Shown here in pieces: positions 54,170 through 64,000 of a stretch of 64,000 bases of DNA; the stretch's first letter is position 1; each line of letters begins with the position of its first letter. The stretch comes from Ornithodoros turicata (taxonomy: Eukaryota; Arthropoda; Arachnida; Ixodida; Argasidae): NCBI RefSeq assembly GCF_037126465.1, contig NW_026999401.1, forward strand, positions 394,501 to 458,500, given 5' to 3'. Position numbers and translations under genes: made by a program. The notes under the pieces are model-generated. The model made no database searches. It was not told the DNA's origin and worked only from the letters and a program-made list of their open reading frames with translations.

Positions 54170-55033
54170 CAGGGTGTCCCAGAAAACGTGTCATTGAATT
54201 GTAATAAAAAAAAAGTACACCACCTAGAATCATGCGGTCAATGGCATGCGTTCTTACTGGGTTTTTGCCACCTCCTGATATGAATGTCGTGTAACGTAAG
54301 TTTAATTATATACATTTTTGCGAACTGAAGTCGGAAATTTGCCAAGTAAAGGTAACTTTTTTACCTCTCCAATGTGAAGAGTGTGTCTAATTTATTCAAA
54401 TTAATGATAATTGACAGGGATATTCAGGGGCTATCCCATTAGAAAAAATAGCTGAACATCATGCTCTACGGAGCTAGCGCGCGACAAATTTTTCAGCGCA
54501 ATCCTTGTCAGTCGGACGAAAGGAGGTCGGAAACCCTGCAACACAGAGAGACAGAGATAACACAGGTATGGCTTATCGCGTACGACTTTCGCTGGGATCG
54601 CACTTTCCCTCTCCCAATTTCAGCATCTGTCACTTTTTCGATTATCACTCTGTGGGCTGGGTTTTGAACCTTCTTTCGTCGGACTGAGAGCGATTGCGCT
54701 CAAAAAGTCATCGCGCGTTATGGTTCAGTGCTACGAAAAGCATGATGTTCGGCTATTTTTTTCTGATGGGATAGCTCGCAAATATCACTGTCGATTATCG
54801 TCAACTTGAGTGAATTCGGCACGTTCTACATATTGGTGGGGTAAAAAAGCGACCTTTACTTGACAAATTTTCGAGTTCAGTTCGCAAATATTTACATTAT
54901 TAAATTTACGATACACGACGTTCACATCAGGAGTCGGCAAAAACCCAGTAAGAACAAATACCGTTGACCGCATGGTTCTGGGTGGTGTAGTTTTTTTATT
55001 ATAATTCAATGACACGTTTTCTGGGACACCCTG
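54170..55033. mobile_element. Foldback element CAGGGTGTCCCAGAAAAC
   Basis: Arms of about 250 bp (54170-54400 and 54800-55033) are inverted copies ending CAGGGTGTCCCAGAAAACGTGTCA. The middle 400 bp is unique. A related left arm occurs at 59589-59850. The family shares its outermost CAGGGTGTCC with the element at 17333-18234. Confidence 0.8.
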
Positions 55034-55040
55034 TATAAAC

Positions 55041-56335
55041 AGGGTCTTACTTTTTCTAGTTAAACCCGATCGGCCCCAATTATCCCCTTGCGTGAATCGG
55101 TTTATGACTGGTTCCTGTTCAACCGATTTCTCCCCGACCCGAATTCCAAAAACGTGTCAGATTGACGAAAAACAATGCGCGTTTCGAAATGACCTGGCGC
55201 CGTTGTCCGAAGGACAGGACGATAATTGTCATCAGTAGAAAATTTACGAGAACTGTAGTGGGCTACAGTTGAGTGAATCGCTATTGAAAAATGCAGCGTC
55301 ATGCCGCGTGTACATTCAGAACACTACGGGCGGACCCCTTCCAAACGCGCACAGTCACGATAGGGATGCGTGCTCGTCTCCTGCTGTCTCATTGGATGCC
55401 ACCCTTTGCGTCCTTTCTGGGGATCCCACTCGCTGTTGCCAGACGGCTCTGTTTTCAGTTAGTTTTTCTTCTAAGTGGTAGCGTTGTGCTAATTAATTTG
55501 GTTCGAATTGCTAGGTTAGATTCCTATTGCAAAGAGTGCTAACCCCCGAGGTTTTGTAACTACTGTAATTTTTAACGCGTCCTTAGGAACGTTTTGAAAA
55601 ATTTCTGGCAGATAAGCCGCACTCGCAGATAAGCCGTGGGCAATATGAGACGACTGAATTGTGCGACGAAGAAGACCATAGAGAAGGCCATAAACCCTGT
55701 GGTCCATACTCCGGGGTCGTCATGGTGTACAACAAAGGAGGTCAGCTCTAGAGTTCTACCAAGATCGGATTGTGCAGTTGTTTGGCGTTTTTCATGGCTT
55801 GATGGGTCAGTGGTCTTCCAGGAGACTTGAATCATTGTCACCACTTTCGTTAAAGCTGCTTTGGGGAATGCACCAGGAAGACCAATCTATTCGAATGTGG
55901 ACCCGTCCCTGTTACGCACTGTTTGTGCATCGGCAGGGCAGTGCTGTTCCAGAGACACTGTTGGCCCTTTCGTTAAAACCTGCGTATGGGGAAGGTACAA
56001 GAAAAAAAAAGTCATCAGATAAGCCACACTGGTGGATAAGCCGCAGAGCGCTCGTGGGAAAAAAAATCGTGAAATTACGGTATATAGTTCAAAATCACGG
56101 ATAGCTCATGATAAGTGGAATTTGCACTACCAGCCCCGTGAGAATAAGAAAAAGATGCAAAATGGAGGGCTCTCAAGGAGTGTGGAAAATCCCAGGGATT
56201 TCCAAACCTCGACAATTGCATTTTCAAATTCTAGGATATTCAAGTGTTTCAAGGACTAGTGGGAACCATGATAGCGGACGATTTTTTTCCCTCCCGAATT
56301 CGCCTCAAGTATTTAACTAGAAAAAGTCAGACCCT
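55041..56335. mobile_element. MITE AGGGTCTTACTTTTTCTAGTTAAA with nested copy
   Basis: Ends AGGGTCTTACTTTTTCTAG and the complement of AGGGTCTGACTTTTTCTAG. TATAAA occurs next to both ends. It contains the Tigger-like MITE 55563-56080 and directly abuts the foldback element to its left. Confidence 0.6.
55563..56080. mobile_element. Tigger-like MITE, TA target, second copy
   Basis: Ends CTGTAATTTTTAACG and the complement of CCGTAATTTCACG, flanked by TA (55561-55562 and 56081-56082). GATAAGCCRCA phrases repeat inside both ends. Paralogous to 53060-54123 in the opposite orientation. Confidence 0.65.
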
Positions 56336-56413
56336 ATCTATAAAACACTCACCACCTCCGTGTAAATTTTACATAGACTTTACCATAAGCATCACCTCCT
56401 GACGGATACTCAC

Positions 56414-56560
56414 CGGAGTGCTGTTGCTGTACCTGGCCCTGTTGTTGCAGGCATCCAACATCAGATGGCTCTGATTTCACTCTCACGGGCTGATCGCGGA
56501 ACTCCAGAGAGAACTGCATTTTCTTGGAGTTGTGATTCCAAAGGGCCTCGCACGTAATGA
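56414..56560 (-). CDS. N-terminal exon with VKSEP motif
   Basis: Minus-strand exon with a clear donor (CCG/GTGAGTATCC at 56413). Frame: VITCEALWNHNSKKMQFSLE, then RVKSEPSD and a Q-rich end. The 3' end is phase 1 and joins in frame to exon 50851-51003. Translation could start at ATG 56519 (AGAAAATGC), giving 35 codons. Alternatively the exon extends to a weak phase-1 acceptor after 56561 and is preceded by another exon (56734-56817). VKSEP is another SUMO-type motif. This would be the N-terminal regulatory part of the zinc-finger protein. Confidence 0.6.
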
Positions 56561-56733
56561 CTCGAAGTCACAAGAACCTCTTGCCTCTTCTTTAATGCAG
56601 AGTGCTGTCCTCATCCCACGTAAATTAAAAAGAGAAAATTGGGTCTCAAAGTGAAACAAATACAGCAACGGTTTTCATATGCTCAGAGAACATGAAATCC
56701 CCGAACAGTGTATTTGTGAAAACGCAGACTCAC

Positions 56734-56817
56734 CGTTTGTTAGAGGGTCAGCTACGTTCAGACAGAAGAGGTGCCGGAGAGAAGTTCCCGACGAAATATT
56801 GTATGGACTTTTTCCTT
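56734..56817 (-). CDS. Possible upstream exon (84 bp)
   Basis: Bounded by acceptor TGTTTCTTCAG and donor ACG/GTGAGTCTGC; 28 codons, phase 1 at both ends like its neighbours. Encodes EGKSPYNISSGTSLRHLF followed by CLNVADPLTN. The consistent phase makes it plausible, but no homology was recognised. Confidence 0.4.
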
Positions 56818-57142
56818 CTGAAGAAACATGATACACGTATTTAACTACTTTCCAGATTCAAAATGTAACATTTGGAAGGCAGAAAGTGTGATGAACGAGG
56901 TTAATATTTTCCCCCTTTCCAACACTTACACACCAGGAAGCCATGGTCAGTTTGTGCAGTATACATAGGGTTCTTCGTTCTCGGGTTAAACACGATTTTT
57001 CACAATAGTTTCCCCCCCGAACAAGTTTTAAAGAATTCGGGTAAAACACGACATCTGCCCGAAATCTTATGGTCCCGTTCTAGCCAAACCGTCGGAAAAG
57101 TGAATCATAATATCAGCAAAGAGAGCTATTTGTGACAACCTA

Positions 57143-59125
57143 CCGTATTCCCCCGCATCAACCGGCGTGCCGGGAAAGACCGGGGGAGGCCAGCATGCCG
57201 CTAAACCCCGTATTATGCGGCATGCCGGAAAATCCGGGACATCTTTTTTCGTGGCGAAGAGCATGTAAAAACCCAGACTGCCTTCCATTTTGGGATCAAA
57301 CCGGACAAAATAGCGTTTGAATAATATAATGCAGTCAAGCAAGGGCACACGCACAAAAGGGATTAGCCAGAGTGGAAGCTGCCTGTGACTAATACAGGCA
57401 CACACTCCTTTCCCATGAGGTCATCAGGGTGACCTAAAAGAATGGGGAGATCAGTTTATCCCTGAACGGCGCTGGGAAGCAGCGTAGCAGTTCGGTAGTG
57501 TTCTCGTCAAATTTGACGGAGATGGACGCAGCAGACACCTCTGGCGTCGGTCAACGGGACATGGAAGAGCCAGGAAACAACGGGACGGCACGAGAACGGC
57601 ACCGTGGCCGTTCCCGCAGCCGCAGTTATTCCATTGCCTTTAAGTTGGACGTCCTCAAGACACTGCAAGAGCTCAACGGGAATATCAGTGCTACCGCAAG
57701 GGCCCATGGAATTCCTCGTCAGTGCATCCAAGACTGGGTGAAAAGCAAGGACCAACTTCGCTCATGCGCCTCACTTAGTGACATCTGCATTCGAAAGCGA
57801 AGAAACGTTCCTTCAAGTGAGGAAAGGAAGAAGAAACGGGCCAAGTTTCCTGATATGGAGCAGGAAGTTTCAGCATGGATAGCACTCCAACGTAAGAACG
57901 GCTTTCCGGTTTCTACTTGCACGATAAAGTCCCGCGCCCAAGAAATACTCGAGAACGGCGATAGTCAGTCCCAGGACTTCCAAGCATCAAACGGGTGGCT
58001 GGACCGCTTCTTGACCCGATACGACGTTGTGTGCAGGACGGTCACAAGCGTAGGCCAAGAAAGGCCAGAAGAAAACGCAAGTCTGTTGTGCCGCAGCTTT
58101 TTTTACTTCAACAACAGTGTTGGTGGTGGTTTACCACCATCGTGCATAGGGAACATGGACGAGACTCCTCTTTGGTTCAATCTGCCACAGAACAGGACAT
58201 TCGATTTCAAGGGAGTCAAGCAAGTGAGATGTAAAACTACCGGAAAAGAGAAGCTGAGATACACCGTTGTCCTGAGTGCGATGGCAGACGGAACAAAGCT
58301 AAAGCCTATGATAATTTTTAAAGGGCTCAAGAACGTCCCAAAATGTGAGTTCCCAAAGGAAGTTGTGGTGACTGTTGCTATGAAGGGCAGCATGACAGCA
58401 GAGCTTATGAACACTTACAAACAGAAAGTTTGGGGTGCACGTCCGGGAGCCTTTTTTAAGCCCAAGACTGCCCTCGTGATGGATAGTGCGCCAGCGCATC
58501 TGAAGAATACCACAAAGACAAGCTTCAAACAGCACTACAATACGTCACTGTCAGTCATCCCAGGAGGCCTGACACCCCTTCTCCAGCCGGCGGACGTCGT
58601 GTGGAACAAGCCGTTCAAGGCGGCCATGAGAAAGCGTTGGGAAGATTGGCTGCGCAATGGGGCCGCGGAGTTCACGAAAACTGGGAAGCGACGAAGCGCT
58701 TCCTACCTGACCGTCGCGCAATGGGTAACGGAAGCATGGAATACGGTATCCCACGATCTCATCAAGCAATCATTTGTGCAATCTGGATTAGTTGGAAGCC
58801 AAGACCAGGACGTGCTGCACAGCTCCTTGCGGGAATTGATGTCTACAGGTATGCCATCTCTTCAGGCAGACGACCCATCCGGTCTCACGGACACAGACAG
58901 CGGCACGGAAGGCAATGACGACTGAGTGCCACGTTCTTGAACATAGTTAAAGATGAAATAAATATTAGTCGTAACCAGTACGAACGACTCCGTTTTTCCT
59001 TTCCTTTTTTTTTTTTTTTTTGTTCCCCGACTTTTGCGGCATGCCGAAAAATACCAAATTTAGGAGCGGCAGAATCTGGACTTCCCCGAATTACCCGGCA
59101 TGCCGGTTAATGCGGGGGAATACGG
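57143..59125 (+). mobile_element. pogo/Tigger DNA transposon, complete, TA target
   Basis: Terminal inverted repeats of at least 33 bp (CCGTATTCCCCCGCATYAACCGG...) with flanking TA (57141-57142 and 59126-59127). GGCATGCCGG motifs are repeated inside both ends and are possible transposase-binding sites. One intact transposase gene occupies the middle and an AATAAA signal follows it at 58956. 1983 bp in all. The matching empty site exists at about 2262. Confidence 0.9.
57498..58925 (+). CDS. pogo/Tigger-type transposase
   Basis: Intact 475-codon gene. It catalyses cut-and-paste transposition of its own element and would act in the nucleus. Domain order fits the pogo family: N-terminal psq-like helix-turn-helix (about 43-85, AFKLDVLKTL...NISATARAHGIPR), CENP-B-type second HTH (about 115-185, WIALQRKNGFPVS and NGWLDRFLTRY), then the DDE superfamily core with a DDD triad at D221 (GNMDETPL), D329 (VMDSAPAH) and D366 (LQPADVVWNKPFK). 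The C-terminus is acidic. No stop or frameshift is seen and length is normal for the family. ATG 57498 is the first in frame; M9 (ATG 57522) is an alternative. Terminal repeats and catalytic residues are intact, so activity is possible. Confidence 0.93.
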   Translation: MFSSNLTEMDAADTSGVGQRDMEEPGNNGTARERHRGRSRSRSYSIAFKLDVLKTLQELNGNISATARAHGIPRQCIQDWVKSKDQLRSCASLSDICIRKRRNVPSSEERKKKRAKFPDMEQEVSAWIALQRKNGFPVSTCTIKSRAQEILENGDSQSQDFQASNGWLDRFLTRYDVVCRTVTSVGQERPEENASLLCRSFFYFNNSVGGGLPPSCIGNMDETPLWFNLPQNRTFDFKGVKQVRCKTTGKEKLRYTVVLSAMADGTKLKPMIIFKGLKNVPKCEFPKEVVVTVAMKGSMTAELMNTYKQKVWGARPGAFFKPKTALVMDSAPAHLKNTTKTSFKQHYNTSLSVIPGGLTPLLQPADVVWNKPFKAAMRKRWEDWLRNGAAEFTKTGKRRSASYLTVAQWVTEAWNTVSHDLIKQSFVQSGLVGSQDQDVLHSSLRELMSTGMPSLQADDPSGLTDTDSGTEGNDD

Positions 59126-59588
59126 TATTTGTCCTCCTTTTATAATCCCCTTCCGCGGGAGCGAAAGACGACCTTTTGTGGAGCTTCGGCAAGTGTTTGA
59201 ATACTGCGGTCATTAACTGGCCCAGTTCCGAGCGGAGATATAAAGTTTCTTGCTTCTCGTCCAAGTGTCACAGCAATGGCTTGTTTCATATGGCTTTCGT
59301 TTCACCCGAAAATTCCCCGATGACATATGAAACAGAGATCATAGGGCCCGATTTCTCCCCACATTCTCGTGCGTAAATAGCACCCTATTTTTAGCCCCCG
59401 AATTTGAAAAATCTTAAAACCGTGAAAACGAAGAACCCTAAGTATACAACATCTGCTTAGCTGGCAGGCAATTTTATAACAATGATTATGTAAACAGAAT
59501 TCTCAATGTGTGTGTGTGAAGACACGCTTTATTAATTTATATATTTACAGTATATGACAAAGTACCATCCAAGCAGGAAGACCACATA

Positions 59589-59850
59589 CAGGGTGTCCCA
59601 GAAAATGGCTCATCGAATTATAATTAAAAAAAAAAAAAAAACTACGCCACCTAGAAATCACACGGTCAACAGAATTTGTTCTTAGTAGCTTTTTGCCACC
59701 TGCTGATGTGATTGTCACCCAAATCAGGTTTTATTGTGCAAATTATTACGAACAGAAATCGAAAATTTGTCACGTAAAGGTCTGTCTTTTACCCCACCAA
59801 TGTGAAGCACTTGAAAAATTTACTGAAGTTCCTGATAAATGACGGTGACG
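59589..59850. repeat. Left arm of the CAGGGTGTCCCAGAAAA foldback family
   Basis: Matches 54170-54400 (shared CCACCTAGAA, GGTCAA, TTGCCACCTNCTGAT and CCAATGTGAA phrases) but no right arm follows, so this copy is truncated. Confidence 0.7.
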
Positions 59851-60059
59851 TATAGCATCTGCCGGATCGACCCAATTGTTTACGCAGTTAAGTCCGTCGG
59901 ACTGTCCGTGATATGAGGAACGCGGTGGGGCACCTGAAGCCGGACCGTCCAGAAGGTGCAGAGTAAGTCATAGGACGAGCTGCATGAAGGTAACTTGGAC
60001 TTATCCAACTACAGACCCAGTTACCTAAACTAACGGGACCTAACCTAGAGCTGTACGAA

Positions 60060-60195
60060 TTTGTGAAAGATGGAAGTCACTGAAAAGGTTATCCAGGCTG
60101 TAGGGCTCGAACACGCATCTTCAGGATTACCGTGGGTTCGAGTCCTACAGCAGGGTAACCTTTCCAGTGACTTATCCATCTTTCATCATTAATTT
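60060..60195. repeat. Head-to-head pair of tRNA-derived SINE pieces
   Basis: AGTCACTGAAAAGGTTATCC at 60068 is inverted as GGTAACCTTTCCAGTGACTT at 60154. Box B GGTTCGAGTCC is present on the right piece and its complement on the left. Same family as 26030-26175. Confidence 0.6.
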
Positions 60196-60199
60196 CTTA

Positions 60200-63140
60200 A
60201 GCACTTGAGGCTTCGTATGTATTTGTCCTTTCTATGTTGTTCCTGCCTCAGGACATCAATTGTCTCACGTTGCAAACAAACCTAACTTGCACTACCCTGC
60301 CTAGAATAAGCTAAACACTAACGGAACCTACACAAACTTAAGACATCAGAACTCAGAACATCAGTTCATGTTAATCTAACAACCACGACACTGCATGAAG
60401 GAAGCCGACTTGCGGAATGGTGACGCCAACAAAAGAACGCCCAGACGATGCATTATGCTTCATCATTATGCATTAAGTTAGGCGCCCATTTGGCAAAAGC
60501 GAGCATATAGTTGTCAAGACCCGCACGTGGGTACAGTGATGTTGAAACACCACTCCGGGCACTTCCTTCAACATTTCATTACTCATCCAAGTTGAATTAT
60601 GCGGGCTAATGTGGTTATACGTCGAGATAGAACATACTATTTTCCGTAGATGAAGCCTTGTTGTTCTCACTTGAACATGCTGCCTGTGTCTTGCTCCTCC
60701 AGGTCCTGTTATGGGTTCTTCTCAAAATAGTTTTGTTGTCCTGGATAGTGCTGGTGAAACTAGGGGAGCGCGGAACAAAGGATGTTTTCAAGATAACGAA
60801 GATCCCAATAGCCCCTTAATGGACGGAGTACCTCATTTCAAATACCTCCAAGTGAAAAGTAAACACTCGAAGCTATTTTGCCACTACTAGAACCGCGCTG
60901 AAGCTTTAAACCTCCGTATTTACGTGTTTGATTACCGCCATGTAGGAAAGGAGGAGGAGGAAAGAGTGGTGCCGATATCCTTGCGTGGCGCTAACTGTAA
61001 GGAAGAATAACGATATGTCGAAGAATAATAAAATTGCTCCGTATGGCAGGTATTTATGAAGGACTTAGTTCCTCGAATAAGTGAAGTCGTGCGAATTTTC
61101 GTATGTTGTACAATTGAAAAAGCGTGATATATGACTATGGTTGATGTCGTCTGCTACGGTTTTATGCGTCAAACTGTATACGTCAAAGACACAGTCGCAA
61201 CGAATTACATATCAGTGGTGCACACAAGAACAAATTAGAGGTCGTTTGAGTTGTCTCTTCACGTTGTGTGTACTATTTAGGTGCAGTTAGTTAGCGCAGG
61301 TCTCTTCTGGTCGGCGATATATCTCTTGAATTTTGACGCGTGACACACGCACTCGAAGTAAATTAACGGCAAAAGTAACACGAGTTCCGTGATATTGGGA
61401 ATTAAATCATTCAAGACACGTGCCAGGAAACGCGATTCTACTGTTCTTAGACGTATCATCATATTTTATCTCGTTTTACACTTAGCGCCCTGCAACGACA
61501 TCGGCACCATTCTTTCCTCCTTTCTTCCATGGCGGCAAGTAAACATGTTCGCGGCAGAAACTGAAACTTTAAAGCTTCTACAGCTCGTAGCACGCTTCTA
61601 GTAATGGCAAAGTAGCTTCGAGTGTTGCTTAGGACCAGCCTTTACTCTTTACTTCGAGGGGAATTAAATGCGATGCTCTGTCAATGGAGACGGCATTGGG
61701 ATCGTCGCTACACAAAGAGGCTGTCTGACATTACGTGTAAATCTACTTCCCAGTTATTATTATTACTATCGATGACATCCTTTCTTCCTTGCTATCCTAG
61801 TGCTCCAGGATTGTCGGGGACGAATAACAATTGGAGCAGGACACTGACCTTTCCACAGGACACAAGATTCCATCTTCAGAACACAGTGAGTTCTATCTAG
61901 TTTCGGGTGTGACATTGCCCTGCAGAATACACCTTGAGTGTAATTAAATGTTGTAACGTGTGCCAACAAAGGAGGGTGGGTTCCAACTTTTTGCTCTTTT
62001 TCAAAAAACACGACGAAGCCTCGAAAAGCGAATTATAAGGGCTGGTTTTCTTCAAATGAGAAATAAAAACATGCATTCAGATCAGGGCGTGTGCACCACA
62101 CCGTGTGTAAAAGATGTGTCGCGTGAAACATGTTCATTCGTTCTTCACTTATCCACTCTGGTGTTCCATAAAGAAGCCAATTAAAAAGGCCAAAAAATCG
62201 ACATACCAAACACTCAGAAGGCGGAAAAAGTCGAAAGGGCCAATGAACAGTCGCGAGCCATCAAGAAATGAAAAGTGTATTTTGAAGAGATAGAACTGCT
62301 ACATAAAGTAGTAGAGCAAGAAATTTGAGTTTGGGAGAGGCATTGGAAAATAAGTTGCCGAGGAAAGATTTCTTTTTAAAGCACTATGGGGTTATGCATT
62401 TATTGAACACGGTGACACCTCAATAAACCAGCACGGAGGAATAGCCAGCACCCCATCGCCTCAATAAATTATGAAGTAAATTATATTAGAAACCTGCCCG
62501 TATCAGTTGGCAGTGTGTCGTAACGAACTAACCCTAACCTGCCCCTTCCGCGGGCCACTTCGTTCCTGCAGCGTCGGCAGTGAAGTTTATTTCAACGTTA
62601 ATCTTGCCGCCGTTGATACAGGGAAAGTTTATTTTCGAAAAGTTATCTGGAAAAGTGACTTTCCGCAGGAATTGTGTTCGACGTTTCGTTTTTTTAAACG
62701 ATTTATTTCGGCAAACACCAACAACTTTATTTGATTGCGATTCATTGAGCTTAGTGTACTTTTTTTTTTTACTTTTGGTAGTTCTGGCTTTTTGGCCTTC
62801 ACATAGTACGGCCTTATGATTGCCACCCATTTCGGCTCCACTTTTTGCAGTTATCTTTTTTTAACTCAGTGTAAAAAAGAAACATTTAGAACTTATCAGC
62901 ACGGAAGAACCTAGAATCTCTGAAAAAAAAACAAACTTGAAGAACAATCCGGCTGTGACAAAGGAACGTGGTCTTGGATTGGCAACGTAACCCTCGTAGA
63001 ACTTTTCCTGTCTCTAAAGACCTACTTTCGGGTTTTCAAACCACCAATGTGGGACCTGCAGCAAAGAGCACGAGGAGTCGAGCCAAAATGTCGGTGAAAA
63101 CTACGACAAGTCCTCGTTCGATAACGAGGCGCTTGAGAGG
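60200..63140. other. Gene-poor DNA, nothing clearly identified
   Basis: Nearly 3 kb with short frames only. T-rich or A-rich tracts occur at 62698, 62760 and 62925. I found no exon pair, RNA gene or terminal repeats I could defend. Confidence 0.3.
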
Positions 63141-63149
63141 AGCGCTGTG

Positions 63150-63640
63150 ACCGTGGGTGCCCACTGCGGGGGCCTTGGGGGCCTGAGCCCCCCTGGAACT
63201 TTCCCGGGGGGAGGGGGGGGGGGGCAGGTTTTCTCCTGGAAGTCTACCCAGCCGACACTTAGGATGAAAGTTTCGAGGGATATCTTAAGAACCGGGTGTG
63301 TCGGTGATCATGATAATCCTGTAAAAAGTTGTCGCACGACGTCGCTACAAGGAATTCCGGACACCCTGCCCGACCTCCTGTAAAAATCCTGTAAAAATCT
63401 TGTAAAAAATTTCCTGTAAAAATTTGTCTCACAACGTCGCAACAAGCCGTTGCAGTGCCTGACCTCCTGTAAAAATCCTTTAATCCTGTAAAAATCCTTT
63501 AATCCTGTAAAAATTTGTCTCGTGGCATCGCAACAAGGAATCACGACACCCTGGCTTACCTCTGTGCATGAAAGGGGGGGTGGGGGGGGGGATGTTGTGC
63601 CCCGGCCCCCTCCGGCAGATTGAAAACTCTCCGCCAGTGG
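63150..63640. repeat. G/C-run element with three tandem ~110-bp units
   Basis: G runs of 8-10 lie near 63211-63223 and 63567-63591. Between them (63310-63555) a unit with CCTGTAAAAATTTGTCTC, CGTCGCAACAAG and CACCCTG...CTGACCTC phrases repeats three times. Probably a non-autonomous element, but its termini are not resolved. Confidence 0.5.
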
Positions 63641-64000
63641 GTCCGACTTTGTTTTTTTCCTCACCTGAAGTTAGTCTTTGGAGCCGGCACAAAAAGAATC
63701 CCTTACAGGTACATAGTTGCAATCAACAGGTTTCATGTCATTGTGTCACCCACTACAACTTTCCCATTGACATTTTAACTCTATTTCTTACGATTAAAAA
63801 AGTGACTAAATGTTTTCACTTCATTAATTAATTACAAAAATGGTTTGAGTATCCTAACACTACTGGTAAGGTAACACTGTACAGTCCGTCTGTTTTTTTT
63901 TTTTTTGGTGCACGATGAATCATTTTTTTTAAACTTCCGCTAATTTTTCGTGATGCACCCTGAATAGCATTGAGCTCATAATGTTTGGACAAGTAGATTT
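63641..64000. other. Terminal intergenic sequence
   Basis: AT-rich, with a T run at about 63893-63906. A CACCCTG near 63956 resembles a CAGGGTG terminus of the foldback family, but the partner would be outside the window. Confidence 0.3.

Larger units (their letters stand above)
56959..59447. mobile_element. MITE GTATACNTAGGGTTCTTCG, split by a pogo transposon
   Basis: Ends GTATACATAGGGTTCTTCGT and the complement of GTATACTTAGGGTTCTTCGT. Without the insertion it would be about 500 bp. The same family, uninterrupted at this position, is at 2157-2480. Confidence 0.75.

Overview
This is eukaryotic, animal nuclear DNA: coding sequence is sparse, genes have introns, and interspersed repeats fill most of the window. 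The best guess is a tick (Ixodida). That inference rests on the mix of elements: a tRNA-derived SINE of the kind known in ticks, Penelope-like and LINE debris, many MITEs, a C2H2 zinc-finger array and an apparently intronless LRR gene. The species is not determinable from the sequence alone.

Layout. 0-7.4 kb is stacked MITEs plus a Penelope fragment and a solo LTR. 7.4-19.3 kb is a block bounded by the two halves of one MITE; it contains the LRR/F-box-like gene at 14.9-17.0 kb. 19.3-31.9 kb holds minisatellite DNA, foldback elements, SINEs and scrambled LINE fragments. 31.9-35.7 kb and 39.6-42.0 kb are two direct copies of a segment carrying C2H2 zinc-finger exons on the minus strand. Between them lie a palindromic element carrying a pogo-like MITE (36.0-37.4 kb) and a LINE fragment split by a solo LTR. 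42.6-47.8 kb is a Ty3/Gypsy retrotransposon with identical 118-bp LTRs. 50.0-56.8 kb carries small minus-strand exons, all in phase 1, that can be read into the zinc-finger exon at 41966, so the Gypsy element would sit in an intron of that gene. 57.1-59.1 kb is a complete-looking pogo/Tigger transposon nested in an older MITE. 59.5-64 kb is gene-poor repeat DNA.

How it works together. The host genes I can support are the LRR/F-box-like gene (plus strand) and the zinc-finger gene with its truncated duplicate (minus strand). The window is most informative as a record of nested insertions. Several are dated relative to each other by target-site duplications and by 'empty' paralogous sites present elsewhere in the same window. 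The zinc-finger arrays have expanded by unequal exchange, including a 420-bp, five-finger tandem duplication with one difference in the 360 bases I compared line by line.
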